Shown: piece after piece, positions 24,601-30,998 of the stretch
Position numbering within the stretch: position 1 is the first letter of the stretch
Layout: every line of letters starts with the position of its first letter
IMG/VR virus record: IMGVR_UViG_3300009183_000197
Location: 1 to 36,797 of that record
DNA: 36,797 nucleotides
Source of the DNA: a virus
Direction: 5' to 3' (one strand)
Position numbers and translations under genes: made by a program
Notes under the pieces: generated by a model
Seen by the model: the letters and a program-made list of their open reading frames with translations, nothing else
Database searches by the model: none
Told to the model about the DNA's origin: nothing

Positions 24601-25582
24601 TGTAGCCATTGCGAGTAAAACAAACAATGATATTTTGGCTTACGAGTCATCTACGACACTTTGGAAAAATAAATCCTTTTCAACGCTTGGAATAGAAACT
24701 ACAAGTCATGCTTCATCGACATATCAAACTCAATCTGGAATGTCATTATATGCTCCGTTGGCCTCTCCAGCCATTACAGGGACACCGACCGCTCCGACTG
24801 CAACGGCTGGAACAAATACCACGCAACTGGCTACCACTCAGTTTGTTACGACTGCGGTTCCTGCCTTTTCAACCACGGCTCAAGCCGTTACGGGAAACGC
24901 AACGACAGCAATTTCTCCAAGCAATTATCGAGCCGCTGGACTAACAACCAACATTTGGTCACCAAGCGTCTCTACTATGAATACGGCACAGTTGGGAACT
25001 GGAGCAAATGCGGGTTCCACGACAACAATCCTTAATGGTCGTTTACTTGCACCAAGTGCTTCAACTGCTGGTTATGCCACCCGTGGTTTCAATATGTGTC
25101 AGCCATCAAACACAGTTAATTCTGGTTACAATTTTGCAACCGCCAGTGGTCATTCAATAAGAGTCATAACTGCTTCTTGGGCAAGCACTGTTATTGGAGT
25201 CAAAATGCGTTCTGTTTTTGGTAGAGTTAATAATGCCTTGGTCGCCCCAGCCCCGCTTACGACTCAATCATACGGTTGGGAGTGGGACTTTGCCACAAAG
25301 ACAATGAGCATTATTGCACACGATGGAACTACACTCACGACTACCCCTGTTGTCTGGATTCCGCTTGCTAATCGTTGTTATGACATTGCGTCAACATCAA
25401 GCGGAACTGGCACGATTTCACTTTATGTTGACGGAGTTCTTTTGGGAACAGGCACGGGGGGGCCAGTTTTAACAACCTTCAGCCAACTTTGGTGGCAGAC
25501 TGAGATTCAAAACGAAGTTACTGCATCAGGCCAAGTCGACTTTTATTTCCAAAACCCTAAAGTCTACACTACCAATGGTTAA
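21641..25582 (+). CDS. Long tail fibre / receptor-binding protein
   Basis: A 1313-residue fibre. The N-terminal ~365 residues match the preceding paralogue. The shaft carries ITFPDNTVQTTAATGSGTWG and LRFSDGSIQTTAA, then three repeats of the phage fibre type [SA]Px[FLI]TGxPxAPT...T(Q/S)[IL]ATT[AEQ]FV near residues 745, 805 and 1040. The last ~170 residues (SIRVITASW, YGWEWDFATKTMSII, TISLYVDGVLLG) look like a concanavalin/LamG-like sandwich that would bind sugar at the tip. It is the largest gene here, consistent with host recognition. The leader is G-free and A/T-rich. Confidence 0.8.
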   Translation: MSNNNLSFWINVPSNTLMSGWRTTAQAQQPAVMQGDGLSVEVHMIDNSNGQSIEIPFPQGCSLKCAVGNIDKYPTGGYFVFTYGSDSVSIPVSSSIATVNSLINGLPTISAAGGVVLSFVNGTTYRLIFNTFGSKLESSIDSTKLYPKSIASTRTIIEGSSSLNEIQHLKIRTAPVAYADTFTLKANPTVSIQEITSSIFRIKLSEQVRLGNFTISNGTKTTAAISLDASADDVKASMALAGLSVSSNAVGTRTYTVTKPDDYSWDISRIQGTYEALTINPIGITGFSTMTGSLNVNSYEIEDLLGGNSSVSAVLEIELTNGSNVQTLYQGLITISNDLIDDGIYEPTVLPTVFEDAPHNGILYGRIDGTWQDVTTQANLTGYALESWVTTNFYPSSNPSSYIQEASATGATYGRESGQWVSVLPITGGTITGDLSITDSFNAGIDIVKISSTGITFPDNTVQTTAATGSGTWGSITGTLANQTDLQLELDGKLSNNGGNVNWISFGTGNYIDSTTVQISSGSVLNAEQATSASLPNTTIQNNRYLSLADTGFIKAQKGDGSTLYDSTLNLKADNFEYKYENGTDIGSVYKQFKVGDILENPSLTLNQYSYIQGDAIYDQMTGDFIGYAIAQDFGTKNEIKSDSIRISNSIEHLGYTGTGNNEYYSYIDKNVIKVGVTPIIIYPSSTVSNEYYSQISWNGIKCYSRWFFNSSYQTNYTELTPTGLRFSDGSIQTTAAIPLASANNYAPINSPTFTGDPKAPTPLTSDNDTSIATTAFVKAQGYLTSAPVTSVAGRTGVVTLAVADISGAAPLASPSLTGTPLAPTATTGDSSTQIATTEFVQNSVISGSAHAETLQALVRNNTGATLLSFTVLYINGALGNKATVAKAQANAESTSSGTFAVTQASINNNADGIVISAGVLSNIDTSSYADGDKLYLSPTVAGAVTTTKPSAPNHLVYVGVVTRSHPNQGTVSVRIQNGYELDELHDVAIASKTNNDILAYESSTTLWKNKSFSTLGIETTSHASSTYQTQSGMSLYAPLASPAITGTPTAPTATAGTNTTQLATTQFVTTAVPAFSTTAQAVTGNATTAISPSNYRAAGLTTNIWSPSVSTMNTAQLGTGANAGSTTTILNGRLLAPSASTAGYATRGFNMCQPSNTVNSGYNFATASGHSIRVITASWASTVIGVKMRSVFGRVNNALVAPAPLTTQSYGWEWDFATKTMSIIAHDGTTLTTTPVVWIPLANRCYDIASTSSGTGTISLYVDGVLLGTGTGGPVLTTFSQLWWQTEIQNEVTASGQVDFYFQNPKVYTTNG

Positions 25583-25763
25583 ATATCGTATCACATCCTT
25601 ACTGCTTATTGGAGATGGTAATGCTTTGACAAGGGCTGTCTTCCCAAACTTTGATGGCGAAGCCGCTTGGTTCAACCATTCAGAGATTACCGTCATTTTC
25701 GACACCGAACAGACCCCTGTTGACCTCGGCCCGCTTGTGAAGGTTGAGGTTATAACAGATTAG
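25575..25763 (+). CDS. Small hypothetical protein after the fibre
   Basis: A 62-residue ORF whose ATG overlaps the fibre stop by eight bases. It is beta-rich (YRITSLLLIGDG, WFNHSEITVIFD, LVKVEVITD). It could be a small fibre accessory or chaperone, but this is inferred from position only. Confidence 0.5.
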   Translation: MVKYRITSLLLIGDGNALTRAVFPNFDGEAAWFNHSEITVIFDTEQTPVDLGPLVKVEVITD

Positions 25764-25804
25764 CAATTAAGATGACAAGACTCAAATAATATAGTTATCA
25801 ATTT

Positions 25805-26068
25805 ATGACAAATACCACCCCCCCCCTCGACCCATCTCTTCCCAAGTTTACTATCCCAAAAGGATGGAGTGCCCTTTATGAGCCACATACCAAAAAGGTT
25901 CATGTTTTAAGGGAATTTGAATTTGGCGGCATGGCGGCATCCCTCTTGACCCTTATTACAAAAGATACGCAAGCGGAACTGATGTCCGAGATTGATAAAC
26001 TTGGGCTAACTTGGACCCCGACAGTCATAGTTGCTCCTGTTGCAAGCACTGAACCAGCCAACGGTTAA
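25805..26068 (+). CDS. Small hypothetical protein
   Basis: An 87-residue protein with a proline-rich start (TTPPLDPSLPKFTIPKGW), a short strand pair and a helix (TKDTQAELMSEIDKLGL). The A/T-rich leader lacks an SD. It precedes the lysis cassette by four bases. Not recognised. Confidence 0.55.
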   Translation: MTNTTPPLDPSLPKFTIPKGWSALYEPHTKKVHVLREFEFGGMAASLLTLITKDTQAELMSEIDKLGLTWTPTVIVAPVASTEPANG

Positions 26069-26072
26069 TCGT

Positions 26073-26885
26073 ATGTGTATTGAGACGAGGTTTGCCTTTA
26101 TTGTTTCTGGCATGCTATTTATGGTTTCAGCCATGCTTGGCTGTAAAACCACCTCGTCTCCACTTCCAGAGCCAGCAATAACCCAAGGGCTGGCAGGAGC
26201 CGAGACCAAGTTAGACCAACTGACAGACAAGCGTATCAGCAGGGTAGCGGCGGCAGTCACGGTGGCAAGCGAGAAGGCCAACGGCCTTCCCGACAGCAAT
26301 GAGAAGACGGTTATTACGGGTGAACTTGGCGTAGCCAAGGCAATGGTTGGTGAGCCAACCCCAGAGGATTTTGCTTATGCGAAGAAAAGGGCATCCGAAT
26401 ACTCACAAGAAAATTACATTAAAGCGGTTGCAACCTCAGAAGCCTTACGAAAGGCCATTGACGGAGCCAACTCGAAATACGAACAAGAAAAAGCCAAGAA
26501 ACAGGCTGAGTATGAGTCTAAGATTGCGGAAAAGGAACTAGAAATAAAGGCCAGAAAACAAGAACTTGAACAACAGCGTATTCAGAGTAATAATGAGAAG
26601 ATACTGATGGCTGGCGGTGCGGCTATTGCTTTTGGCATCCTGCTTTCAGTTTTTGCACCTTTGTCTAAATTAAAGCAACTCGGTATTGCACTTATTGCCT
26701 TTGGCACTATAGCGGCGATGATTCCATTTATTGCGGATGAGCCTTGGTTCAAGTATGCAATTGGCGGTGCGGTTGGCGTTGTTGTTTTATCTGGAATTAT
26801 TTCGTTTATAATCTCAAATAAAAAAAACAAGGTGGACAATTGCACCAAAAGTGTAGATGACCCCTCCTCCTCCTCCCCCAACTGA
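26073..26885 (+). CDS. Lipoprotein with C-terminal membrane spans, candidate unimolecular spanin
   Basis: A 270-residue protein. Residues 2-20 form a signal peptide ending in the lipobox MLGC, so Cys21 would be lipidated and anchored in the outer membrane. Residues ~30-170 are charged, with a coiled coil rich in Lys/Glu/Gln (KAKKQAEYESKIAEKELEIK region). Two or three hydrophobic spans follow (~187-205, ~210-225, ~235-255), then a basic tail. A lipobox at one end and membrane spans at the other is the topology of unimolecular spanins, which fuse inner and outer membranes in the last step of lysis, and the next gene looks like a holin. It is longer and has more spans than phage T1 gp11, so the call is tentative. 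Confidence 0.52.
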   Translation: MCIETRFAFIVSGMLFMVSAMLGCKTTSSPLPEPAITQGLAGAETKLDQLTDKRISRVAAAVTVASEKANGLPDSNEKTVITGELGVAKAMVGEPTPEDFAYAKKRASEYSQENYIKAVATSEALRKAIDGANSKYEQEKAKKQAEYESKIAEKELEIKARKQELEQQRIQSNNEKILMAGGAAIAFGILLSVFAPLSKLKQLGIALIAFGTIAAMIPFIADEPWFKYAIGGAVGVVVLSGIISFIISNKKNKVDNCTKSVDDPSSSSPN

Positions 26886-27222
26886 CCCAGACTTCGCCCG
26901 AGCGGCTGAAGAGTTTAAGCGTGGCGGGTGGGTGGTGTCCTTGCTTGGCGGTGCTGGCATGCTGGCAAGAATGTTGCTTAATGACGAAAGTCACCCTGTT
27001 ATATACTATGCCCGAAAAGTGATTGCTGGTGCAATTGTTGGCGTTATTGTTTACTTTGCACTATACGGTACAGATATTAGCGGCCTTAACAAGTCAATAA
27101 TAATGTCTACGGCTGGGGCTGGAGCCCCAGAAATAATGGAAAACATCCGTAAGCGTTTTTCCAAAGGACTAACTAATGAAAAAGAAACAAAAAGAAGTAA
27201 AAAACAACGGAAGCGTAAGTGA
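26857..27222 (+). CDS. Putative holin
   Basis: A 121-residue protein overlapping the preceding gene by 29 bases. After a polyproline start there is a helix (DFARAAEEFKRGG), hydrophobic segments at ~25-41 (VVSLLGGAGMLARMLL) and ~55-71 (VIAGAIVGVIVYFALYG), and a short third one near 80-92, ending in a strongly basic tail (KETKRSKKQRKRK). Size, spans and basic tail fit small phage holins (LydA/HP1-like), which open the inner membrane at a set time. It lies in a cassette with a spanin candidate. Confidence 0.6.
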   Translation: MTPPPPPPTDPDFARAAEEFKRGGWVVSLLGGAGMLARMLLNDESHPVIYYARKVIAGAIVGVIVYFALYGTDISGLNKSIIMSTAGAGAPEIMENIRKRFSKGLTNEKETKRSKKQRKRK

Positions 27223-27535
27223 GACTATAATTGCTACGCAATCCGTTTTTCTTTTTGCATTTGGGCTTGCGGGGGTGATGGCTACTTCTTATGTGGTTGC
27301 TGGATTTAACGCATTAAGAGATGTGAACAGTGCAGTGGCTATCGTTACCGACTCTGGCATTACGACAGAAAATGGAACTGTAAGTGTTGAGGCAGTTCGG
27401 GGAATAATTAATAACTTTCAATTGGTCGGCATATCCGTATCTTCTTTTGGAGCCATTGTCTTTACGGCAACTTGCATAAGACTATACAATAGAAACAAAC
27501 TTAAATCCAAACCAACAAAGAAGAGAAGAAGTTGA
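27176..27535 (+). CDS. Two-span membrane protein, possible second holin or antiholin
   Basis: A 119-residue protein overlapping the holin candidate by 47 bases. It has a basic N-terminus (MKKKQKEVK), a first span at ~22-44 (SVFLFAFGLAGVMATSYVVAG), an extracytoplasmic loop of ~45 residues, a second span (LVGISVSSFGAIVFTATCI) and a basic C-terminus (KLKSKPTKKRRS), predicted with both ends inside. Holin/antiholin pairs are often encoded side by side, so this is a possible partner; no family is recognised. Its TGA stop lies within TTGACA at 27532-27537. Confidence 0.55.
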   Translation: MKKKQKEVKNNGSVSETIIATQSVFLFAFGLAGVMATSYVVAGFNALRDVNSAVAIVTDSGITTENGTVSVEAVRGIINNFQLVGISVSSFGAIVFTATCIRLYNRNKLKSKPTKKRRS

Positions 27536-27576
27536 CACCCTTCAAAGTTTGTTGGTTTTGTGTATTATCGACAAAT

Positions 27577-27625
27577 AGACCTGTGGTGGGTCTTTTACGC
27601 CTTGGACATCCAAGGCGGTTTTCTT
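27577..27625 (+). terminator. Double hairpin terminator ending the late region
   Basis: First a small stem AGACC/GGTCT (27577-27593) with TTTT, then a perfect 8-bp stem CGCCTTGG/CCAAGGCG (27598-27605 and 27610-27617, loop ACAT) followed by GTTTTCTTT. It lies between the late operon and the convergent minus-strand gene and can probably act from both sides. Confidence 0.75.
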
Positions 27626-27945
27626 TAAATCTGTCTTATGACAGTAAAGGCATCGCTGGTGGCGTTATAAGCCGCCCCAAGGCTGTTTGCGATAGAAGCC
27701 TTAGCCGTAGAGGCTAAAGCCTCCCTTAACTCATTCTTGGCCTGTTCGTGCTGTATAAACACAAACTCATGGGTGTCGCTTGACGGTTCGTTGGTTTCTG
27801 ACACCCTGTTAAGGACAATTGCAGTATCTTCAACCTTTTCTGCCCTGTAATGCAAGTTAGCCAGTTGCACCTTGGCGTTGTCCAATTCAACCATAGCGTT
27901 GCACACTTGGTCAAATGCCTTTCTAATGACTTCTTTGTTACTCAT
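27625..27945 (-). CDS. Hypothetical helical protein on the minus strand
   Basis: A 106-residue protein, the only convincing minus-strand gene. It starts MSNKEVIRKAFDQVCNAMVEL and is almost wholly helical (AKVQLANLHYRAEKVEDTAIV, EQAKNELREALASTAKASIAN), probably a helical bundle or coiled-coil dimer. No HTH is evident. TTGACA is exactly 13 bases before its ATG, and a second TTGACA lies 29 bases before it within a motif repeated on the opposite strand. Standing alone and divergent from the accessory operon, it may be a regulator or an early protein, but its function is unknown. Ends in a convergent terminator region. Confidence 0.68.
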   Translation of the reverse strand: MSNKEVIRKAFDQVCNAMVELDNAKVQLANLHYRAEKVEDTAIVLNRVSETNEPSSDTHEFVFIQHEQAKNELREALASTAKASIANSLGAAYNATSDAFTVIRQI

Positions 27946-28061
27946 ACCATTGGGTATGTGTCAATCGCTTGGGTTGTCAAGCGTATATTTTAACAATCGG
28001 TTTACTGTGTGCAAATAATGGTGCTTGACAACGCAAGGGGTTCAGTATACATTGCCCGTCT
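27946..28061. promoter_or_regulatory. Divergent regulatory region with mirrored 15-base motifs
   Basis: Between the minus-strand gene and the rightward gene at 28062. The motif GCTTGACAACGCAAG is at 28023-28037 on the + strand and GCTTGACAACCCAAG at 27968-27982 on the minus strand, pointing away from each other. Each holds a TTGACA (-35-like) and an internal CTTG-N6-CAAG inverted repeat, so a dimeric regulator could cover both -35 boxes. The TTGACA-to-ATG distances are similar (31 and 29 bases). On the right, TACATT 17 bases downstream may be a -10, predicting initiation just at the start codon. Confidence 0.65.
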
Positions 28062-28484
28062 ATGAATAACGAAAAACTTGATGCGTCAATAGCGGCATTG
28101 CTCAATCAGGATAAACCGTCTGTTCCGCCAACCGTTGAACCAAATGTGCAACCGAGTACGGTAGATTATCTTCGTAACAGGGATGCCCTTGTTCAACTCA
28201 AAGAGCGTGAGTCAAGCCTCCCAAGCAGTTACGGGGACAGCATGGGTTGGATTTTGTATTGCCTTTGGGCAATCCCGATTTCTGCCATAATGATGATTGG
28301 TGGTCCGATTGTTGGACCGTCAATTGCAATTTTTGTTATTCTTTACATTGTTAATGGTTGGCTTAAAGACGGAGAAAAACTTGTTAAAGAAGAAGAGGAG
28401 GCTCGCTTTGGTAAAAGAAAACGCAAAAAGGTATTTTACAGAATTAACGAAAAGGGCGAAACTGTGCCAGAGGATTCTCCTTGA
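28062..28484 (+). CDS. Two-span membrane protein
   Basis: A 140-residue protein that opens the rightward accessory operon. Residues 1-58 are polar with VPPTVEPNVQPS, then two hydrophobic spans at ~62-82 (GWILYCLWAIPISAIMMIGG) and ~84-99 (IVGPSIAIFVILYIV), then a charged cytoplasmic tail (KLVKEEEEARFGKRKRKK). The predicted mRNA has almost no leader. The stop TGA is within TTGACA at 28481-28486. No family is recognised; an early membrane protein could affect superinfection or host physiology (inference). Confidence 0.62.
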   Translation: MNNEKLDASIAALLNQDKPSVPPTVEPNVQPSTVDYLRNRDALVQLKERESSLPSSYGDSMGWILYCLWAIPISAIMMIGGPIVGPSIAIFVILYIVNGWLKDGEKLVKEEEEARFGKRKRKKVFYRINEKGETVPEDSP

Positions 28485-28526
28485 CATTCTTACAACCGCA
28501 TACCATACTGGTTGTGAAGGTTGACA
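28481..28526 (+). promoter_or_regulatory. Two TTGACA boxes around an inverted repeat
   Basis: TTGACA at 28481-28486 and at 28521-28526 flank the inverted repeat ACAACC/GGTTGT (28492-28497, 28510-28515, 12-base loop). The second box is 20 bases before the ATG at 28547, with TAATAT 16 bases downstream overlapping that ATG. The arrangement suggests a promoter with an operator or leader hairpin. Confidence 0.45.
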
Positions 28527-28546
28527 AACCCAAACACTTGCATAAT

Positions 28547-28741
28547 ATGAACAAAGAACAGCAGGACACAGAAAAGACACAAGCAATCAAGGAGGCCGCA
28601 AAGATACTTGGTCGTATTGGCGGTATGGCTGGCCGTGGAGATTGCAAGCGTAGACCCTCAGAGGTCTGTCGTGCGGCTGTCCTTAAGAGATGGGAAGCGT
28701 ATCGCAAGAACAAATCGCTTGCATCTCAAATAAAGTCTTAA
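28547..28741 (+). CDS. Small basic protein
   Basis: A 64-residue protein starting MNKEQQDTEKTQ. It has two helices, the second lysine/arginine-rich (CRAAVLKRWEAYRKNKSL), with GRIGGMAGRGDCKRRPS between. The pattern (glycine turn, basic stretch, WxxYR) resembles small DNA-binding or ribbon-like phage proteins but no motif is decisive. A TTG at 28481 could extend the frame but lies in the promoter-like element. Confidence 0.55.
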   Translation: MNKEQQDTEKTQAIKEAAKILGRIGGMAGRGDCKRRPSEVCRAAVLKRWEAYRKNKSLASQIKS

Positions 28742-28742
28742 T

Positions 28743-28961
28743 ATGGAAGAACTTACAGCCATATTTACGCTTGTTGCAAAGATTTTAATCTATTGTGGCG
28801 GAGTAATGTTTATTGCCTGTTTCACTATGGGTGCGTACACGCTTTATCAGGTTTTTTCTACAACTCTTTATACAATCAAAATCACAAAGATGTGGCATGA
28901 TTTTAATAAGATGAGTCCACAGGCAAAGGTAGAAGCCTTAAAGGACGAAAGATTTAAGTAA
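28743..28961 (+). CDS. Small membrane protein
   Basis: A 72-residue protein one base after the previous stop. One long or two short hydrophobic segments occupy residues ~5-42 (TLVAKILIYCGGVMFIACF, MGAYTLYQVFS), then a soluble charged tail (KMSPQAKVEALKDERFK). Not recognised. Confidence 0.55.
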   Translation: MEELTAIFTLVAKILIYCGGVMFIACFTMGAYTLYQVFSTTLYTIKITKMWHDFNKMSPQAKVEALKDERFK

Positions 28962-28966
28962 AATTT

Positions 28967-29380
28967 ATGATAAAGTCAAAAACTAGACAGTGGTTTAGTT
29001 TAGACGAAAGGCGACAAATGGTTAAGGATGCGTATCAATATCTCCTTGACCATAAAGAGTCTAGCCTTGTCTATGCCGCAGAAAAACACAAGGTAAGCGA
29101 ACCAGCACTTCGTGCTTATATGCGTTCCCGTGGACTAAAGAACCCAAACGGAAGAGACATGTCCATGAACACGGCAAGGCAAGACTGGATTATTAAAGGC
29201 TATGCAGAGGGTCTTGAATTAGACTTGACAGCAACAGAAATTTCGCTAAAGTATGCAGAACTAGCAAAGTGTAACATTAGTAGATACGACATACAGCACT
29301 ATGCAAGCAAATTTGACCTGCCTCCCCTTCGGGAGACAGACAATGGACCAAACCCAATAAAAAACTCCAAATATGGATAA
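28967..29380 (+). CDS. Helix-turn-helix DNA-binding protein
   Basis: A 137-residue protein with two HTH-like segments: residues ~24-48 (YAAEKHKVSEPALRAYMRSR), of the type found in transposase/Mor-like and sigma-4-like HTHs, and ~82-108 (TATEISLKYAELAKCNISRY, then DIQHYASKFDLPP). The layout suggests a small transcription regulator in the accessory operon. It overlaps the next gene by eight bases. Its targets may be TTGACA-type elements in this genome, but that is speculation. Confidence 0.55.
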   Translation: MIKSKTRQWFSLDERRQMVKDAYQYLLDHKESSLVYAAEKHKVSEPALRAYMRSRGLKNPNGRDMSMNTARQDWIIKGYAEGLELDLTATEISLKYAELAKCNISRYDIQHYASKFDLPPLRETDNGPNPIKNSKYG

Positions 29381-29612
29381 TCAAGAAACAACCATGAATA
29401 ACGATGCTTTCGTTACGGGGGGGGAGCATGGATGGATTGGTAAGCCAGTAGTTGCATATAACATTGTCTTCCAAGAAGAGGAAGAGTTGAAGAGATTCTA
29501 TGTCTTTATAAAACTTTGCAGAAAGAAGTACCCAAAGATTAGAACTATTGGTGAGCGTATTGACCGTTTCTTACAAGACGAAGTTCTTAACAAGACTGAA
29601 GATGCCGTATAA
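29373..29612 (+). CDS. Small hypothetical protein
   Basis: A 79-residue alpha/beta protein: a Gly-containing loop (GGEHGWIGKPVVAYNIVF), then a helix-rich half (EEEELKRFYVFIKLCRKKY, IGERIDRFLQDEV). The first ATG (29373) overlaps the previous gene; ATG 29394 is an alternative. A run of seven G (near 29417) lies early in the gene. Not recognised. Confidence 0.52.
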   Translation: MDNQETTMNNDAFVTGGEHGWIGKPVVAYNIVFQEEEELKRFYVFIKLCRKKYPKIRTIGERIDRFLQDEVLNKTEDAV

Positions 29613-29913
29613 TTATACTCCGAAGACAGACGGAGAAACGCTTCTTAGACATCAAATCGCAAGAGTCAAGGCTCGCATTTTAAAACTTGAAAAAGAAGGC
29701 AAGGAATACAAAAGCCCAATTGTATCAATTCCTTATGACCAAGCAATTGACCTCGTAAAGAGACATAAGGCTCGAAAGGCAGTTGTTGAAACTCTCAACA
29801 ATCTTGCTGGAGAACTGTCTTTTCAACTTGACGAAGAATATGTTTCTTACAATGTCACTGCTTTAAGAAACCTTGCCAACAAGATTTTAATAAAAATATC
29901 TGAAATCAAATGA
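29602..29913 (+). CDS. Small helical hypothetical protein
   Basis: A 103-residue protein starting MPYNYTPKTDGETLLRHQ, 11 bases inside the end of the previous gene and overlapping the next start (ATGA). Charged helices dominate (RVKARILKLEKEGKEY, DLVKRHKARKAVVETLNNL). The close coupling to the IbrA-like gene suggests a shared operon. No family is recognised. Confidence 0.55.
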   Translation: MPYNYTPKTDGETLLRHQIARVKARILKLEKEGKEYKSPIVSIPYDQAIDLVKRHKARKAVVETLNNLAGELSFQLDEEYVSYNVTALRNLANKILIKISEIK

Positions 29914-30998
29914 GTAGATACAAATCCCCAATGGGGGTAAATGTCCTTACCGCCGCAAAGGAAAGGATACACCATATTTATGACATACATGATACGCCAA
30001 TTGTATTATTTTCTGGAGGAAAGGACTCACAGGTTCTCGCTCACATTGCTTGGGATGTTGCACAAGAGCGGGGTCTCAATTTCATTAATTGCGTCTTTAG
30101 ACATGATGAATTTACTTTGGGTAATACGGTGGACTTTGTCCGTCATTATGCGTCTTTCCCTTGGGTGCGTATGCATCACCTTCTTATACCAGAACCCTCT
30201 CTCCGCTATGTCTTTGACAAACCCATTGAATATCGTCAATGGGACTTCAAGAACCGTGAGACGATGCGTCCAATCCCAGATTATTCCATTCGGCCAACGG
30301 AAGAGATTTGGAACCTTGAATGGTGGGCAGATGAAATTGAGCGTTATCAGTGCCAGTGGTTCACTGGCAAGGTAGCCCAAATGAATGGAATCCGTGCATC
30401 GGAGTCTCGATTCCGCTGGCGTGGTTCGGTCAATAAACTTGTAGAAAACTACATTAACAAGTCAAACGGGCTTAAGAGTGCTACACTCTGCAAGCCAATG
30501 TATGACTGGGAAGAGCGTGATGTACTTAAATATCTTTACGATAATAAACTTCCGTATAGCAAAGTATACGATTGGCAACTCTATGCCAAAATGGACTTAC
30601 GAACATCTCCTTTCCTGCATCCAGAAAAAATTAGACACCTCAAGAAACTTCGTCAAATTGACCCGCAGTTCTACGACCAACTGCTTAAGATTTTCCCAGA
30701 CCAAGCAACCCATGATAGATACTCCGAGTCCCGCAATGACGCTGGTGTTCAAGAAAAGTATGGCAAGGATTGGACTGGTATCCACAAGTATATAGTTGAA
30801 CATTACGAAGAGGGCAAGTCCAGAGACTTGGCCCTCCACAGGCTGACGCAAATTGGAAAATTGAGCGAGTCTGGAAGAAACAAGGAGATGAACAATTATC
30901 CGTTTGACTATGTTCTTAAATATTTCGTAAGAGGACAGATATGGAAACTCCTTCTTCCGTATCGAAAGAGCCAAAAGGAATGGACAAAACTTTTATGA
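29910..30998 (+). CDS. IbrA-like PAPS-reductase-fold PP-loop protein
   Basis: A 362-residue member of the phosphoadenosine phosphosulfate reductase superfamily. The ATP-binding PP-loop SGGKDS is at residues 35-40, followed by HDE near 65 and by KPMYDWEERDVLKYL at ~190-205, typical of the family's C-terminal half. It lacks the ECGLH cysteine of true PAPS reductases and the paired cysteines of APS reductases, so sulfonucleotide reduction is unlikely. Together with the ParB-like gene next to it, it matches the IbrA/IbrB pair known from Escherichia coli prophages, where the pair activates expression of other prophage genes. A nucleotide-activating or DNA-modifying role is also possible. Confidence 0.75.
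   Translation: MSRYKSPMGVNVLTAAKERIHHIYDIHDTPIVLFSGGKDSQVLAHIAWDVAQERGLNFINCVFRHDEFTLGNTVDFVRHYASFPWVRMHHLLIPEPSLRYVFDKPIEYRQWDFKNRETMRPIPDYSIRPTEEIWNLEWWADEIERYQCQWFTGKVAQMNGIRASESRFRWRGSVNKLVENYINKSNGLKSATLCKPMYDWEERDVLKYLYDNKLPYSKVYDWQLYAKMDLRTSPFLHPEKIRHLKKLRQIDPQFYDQLLKIFPDQATHDRYSESRNDAGVQEKYGKDWTGIHKYIVEHYEEGKSRDLALHRLTQIGKLSESGRNKEMNNYPFDYVLKYFVRGQIWKLLLPYRKSQKEWTKLL

Noticed and set aside
27532-27717. Rightward frame opening at TTG in TTGACA after the last lysis gene
   Set aside because: It runs through two terminator hairpins and overlaps the minus-strand gene; its translation lacks a plausible composition.
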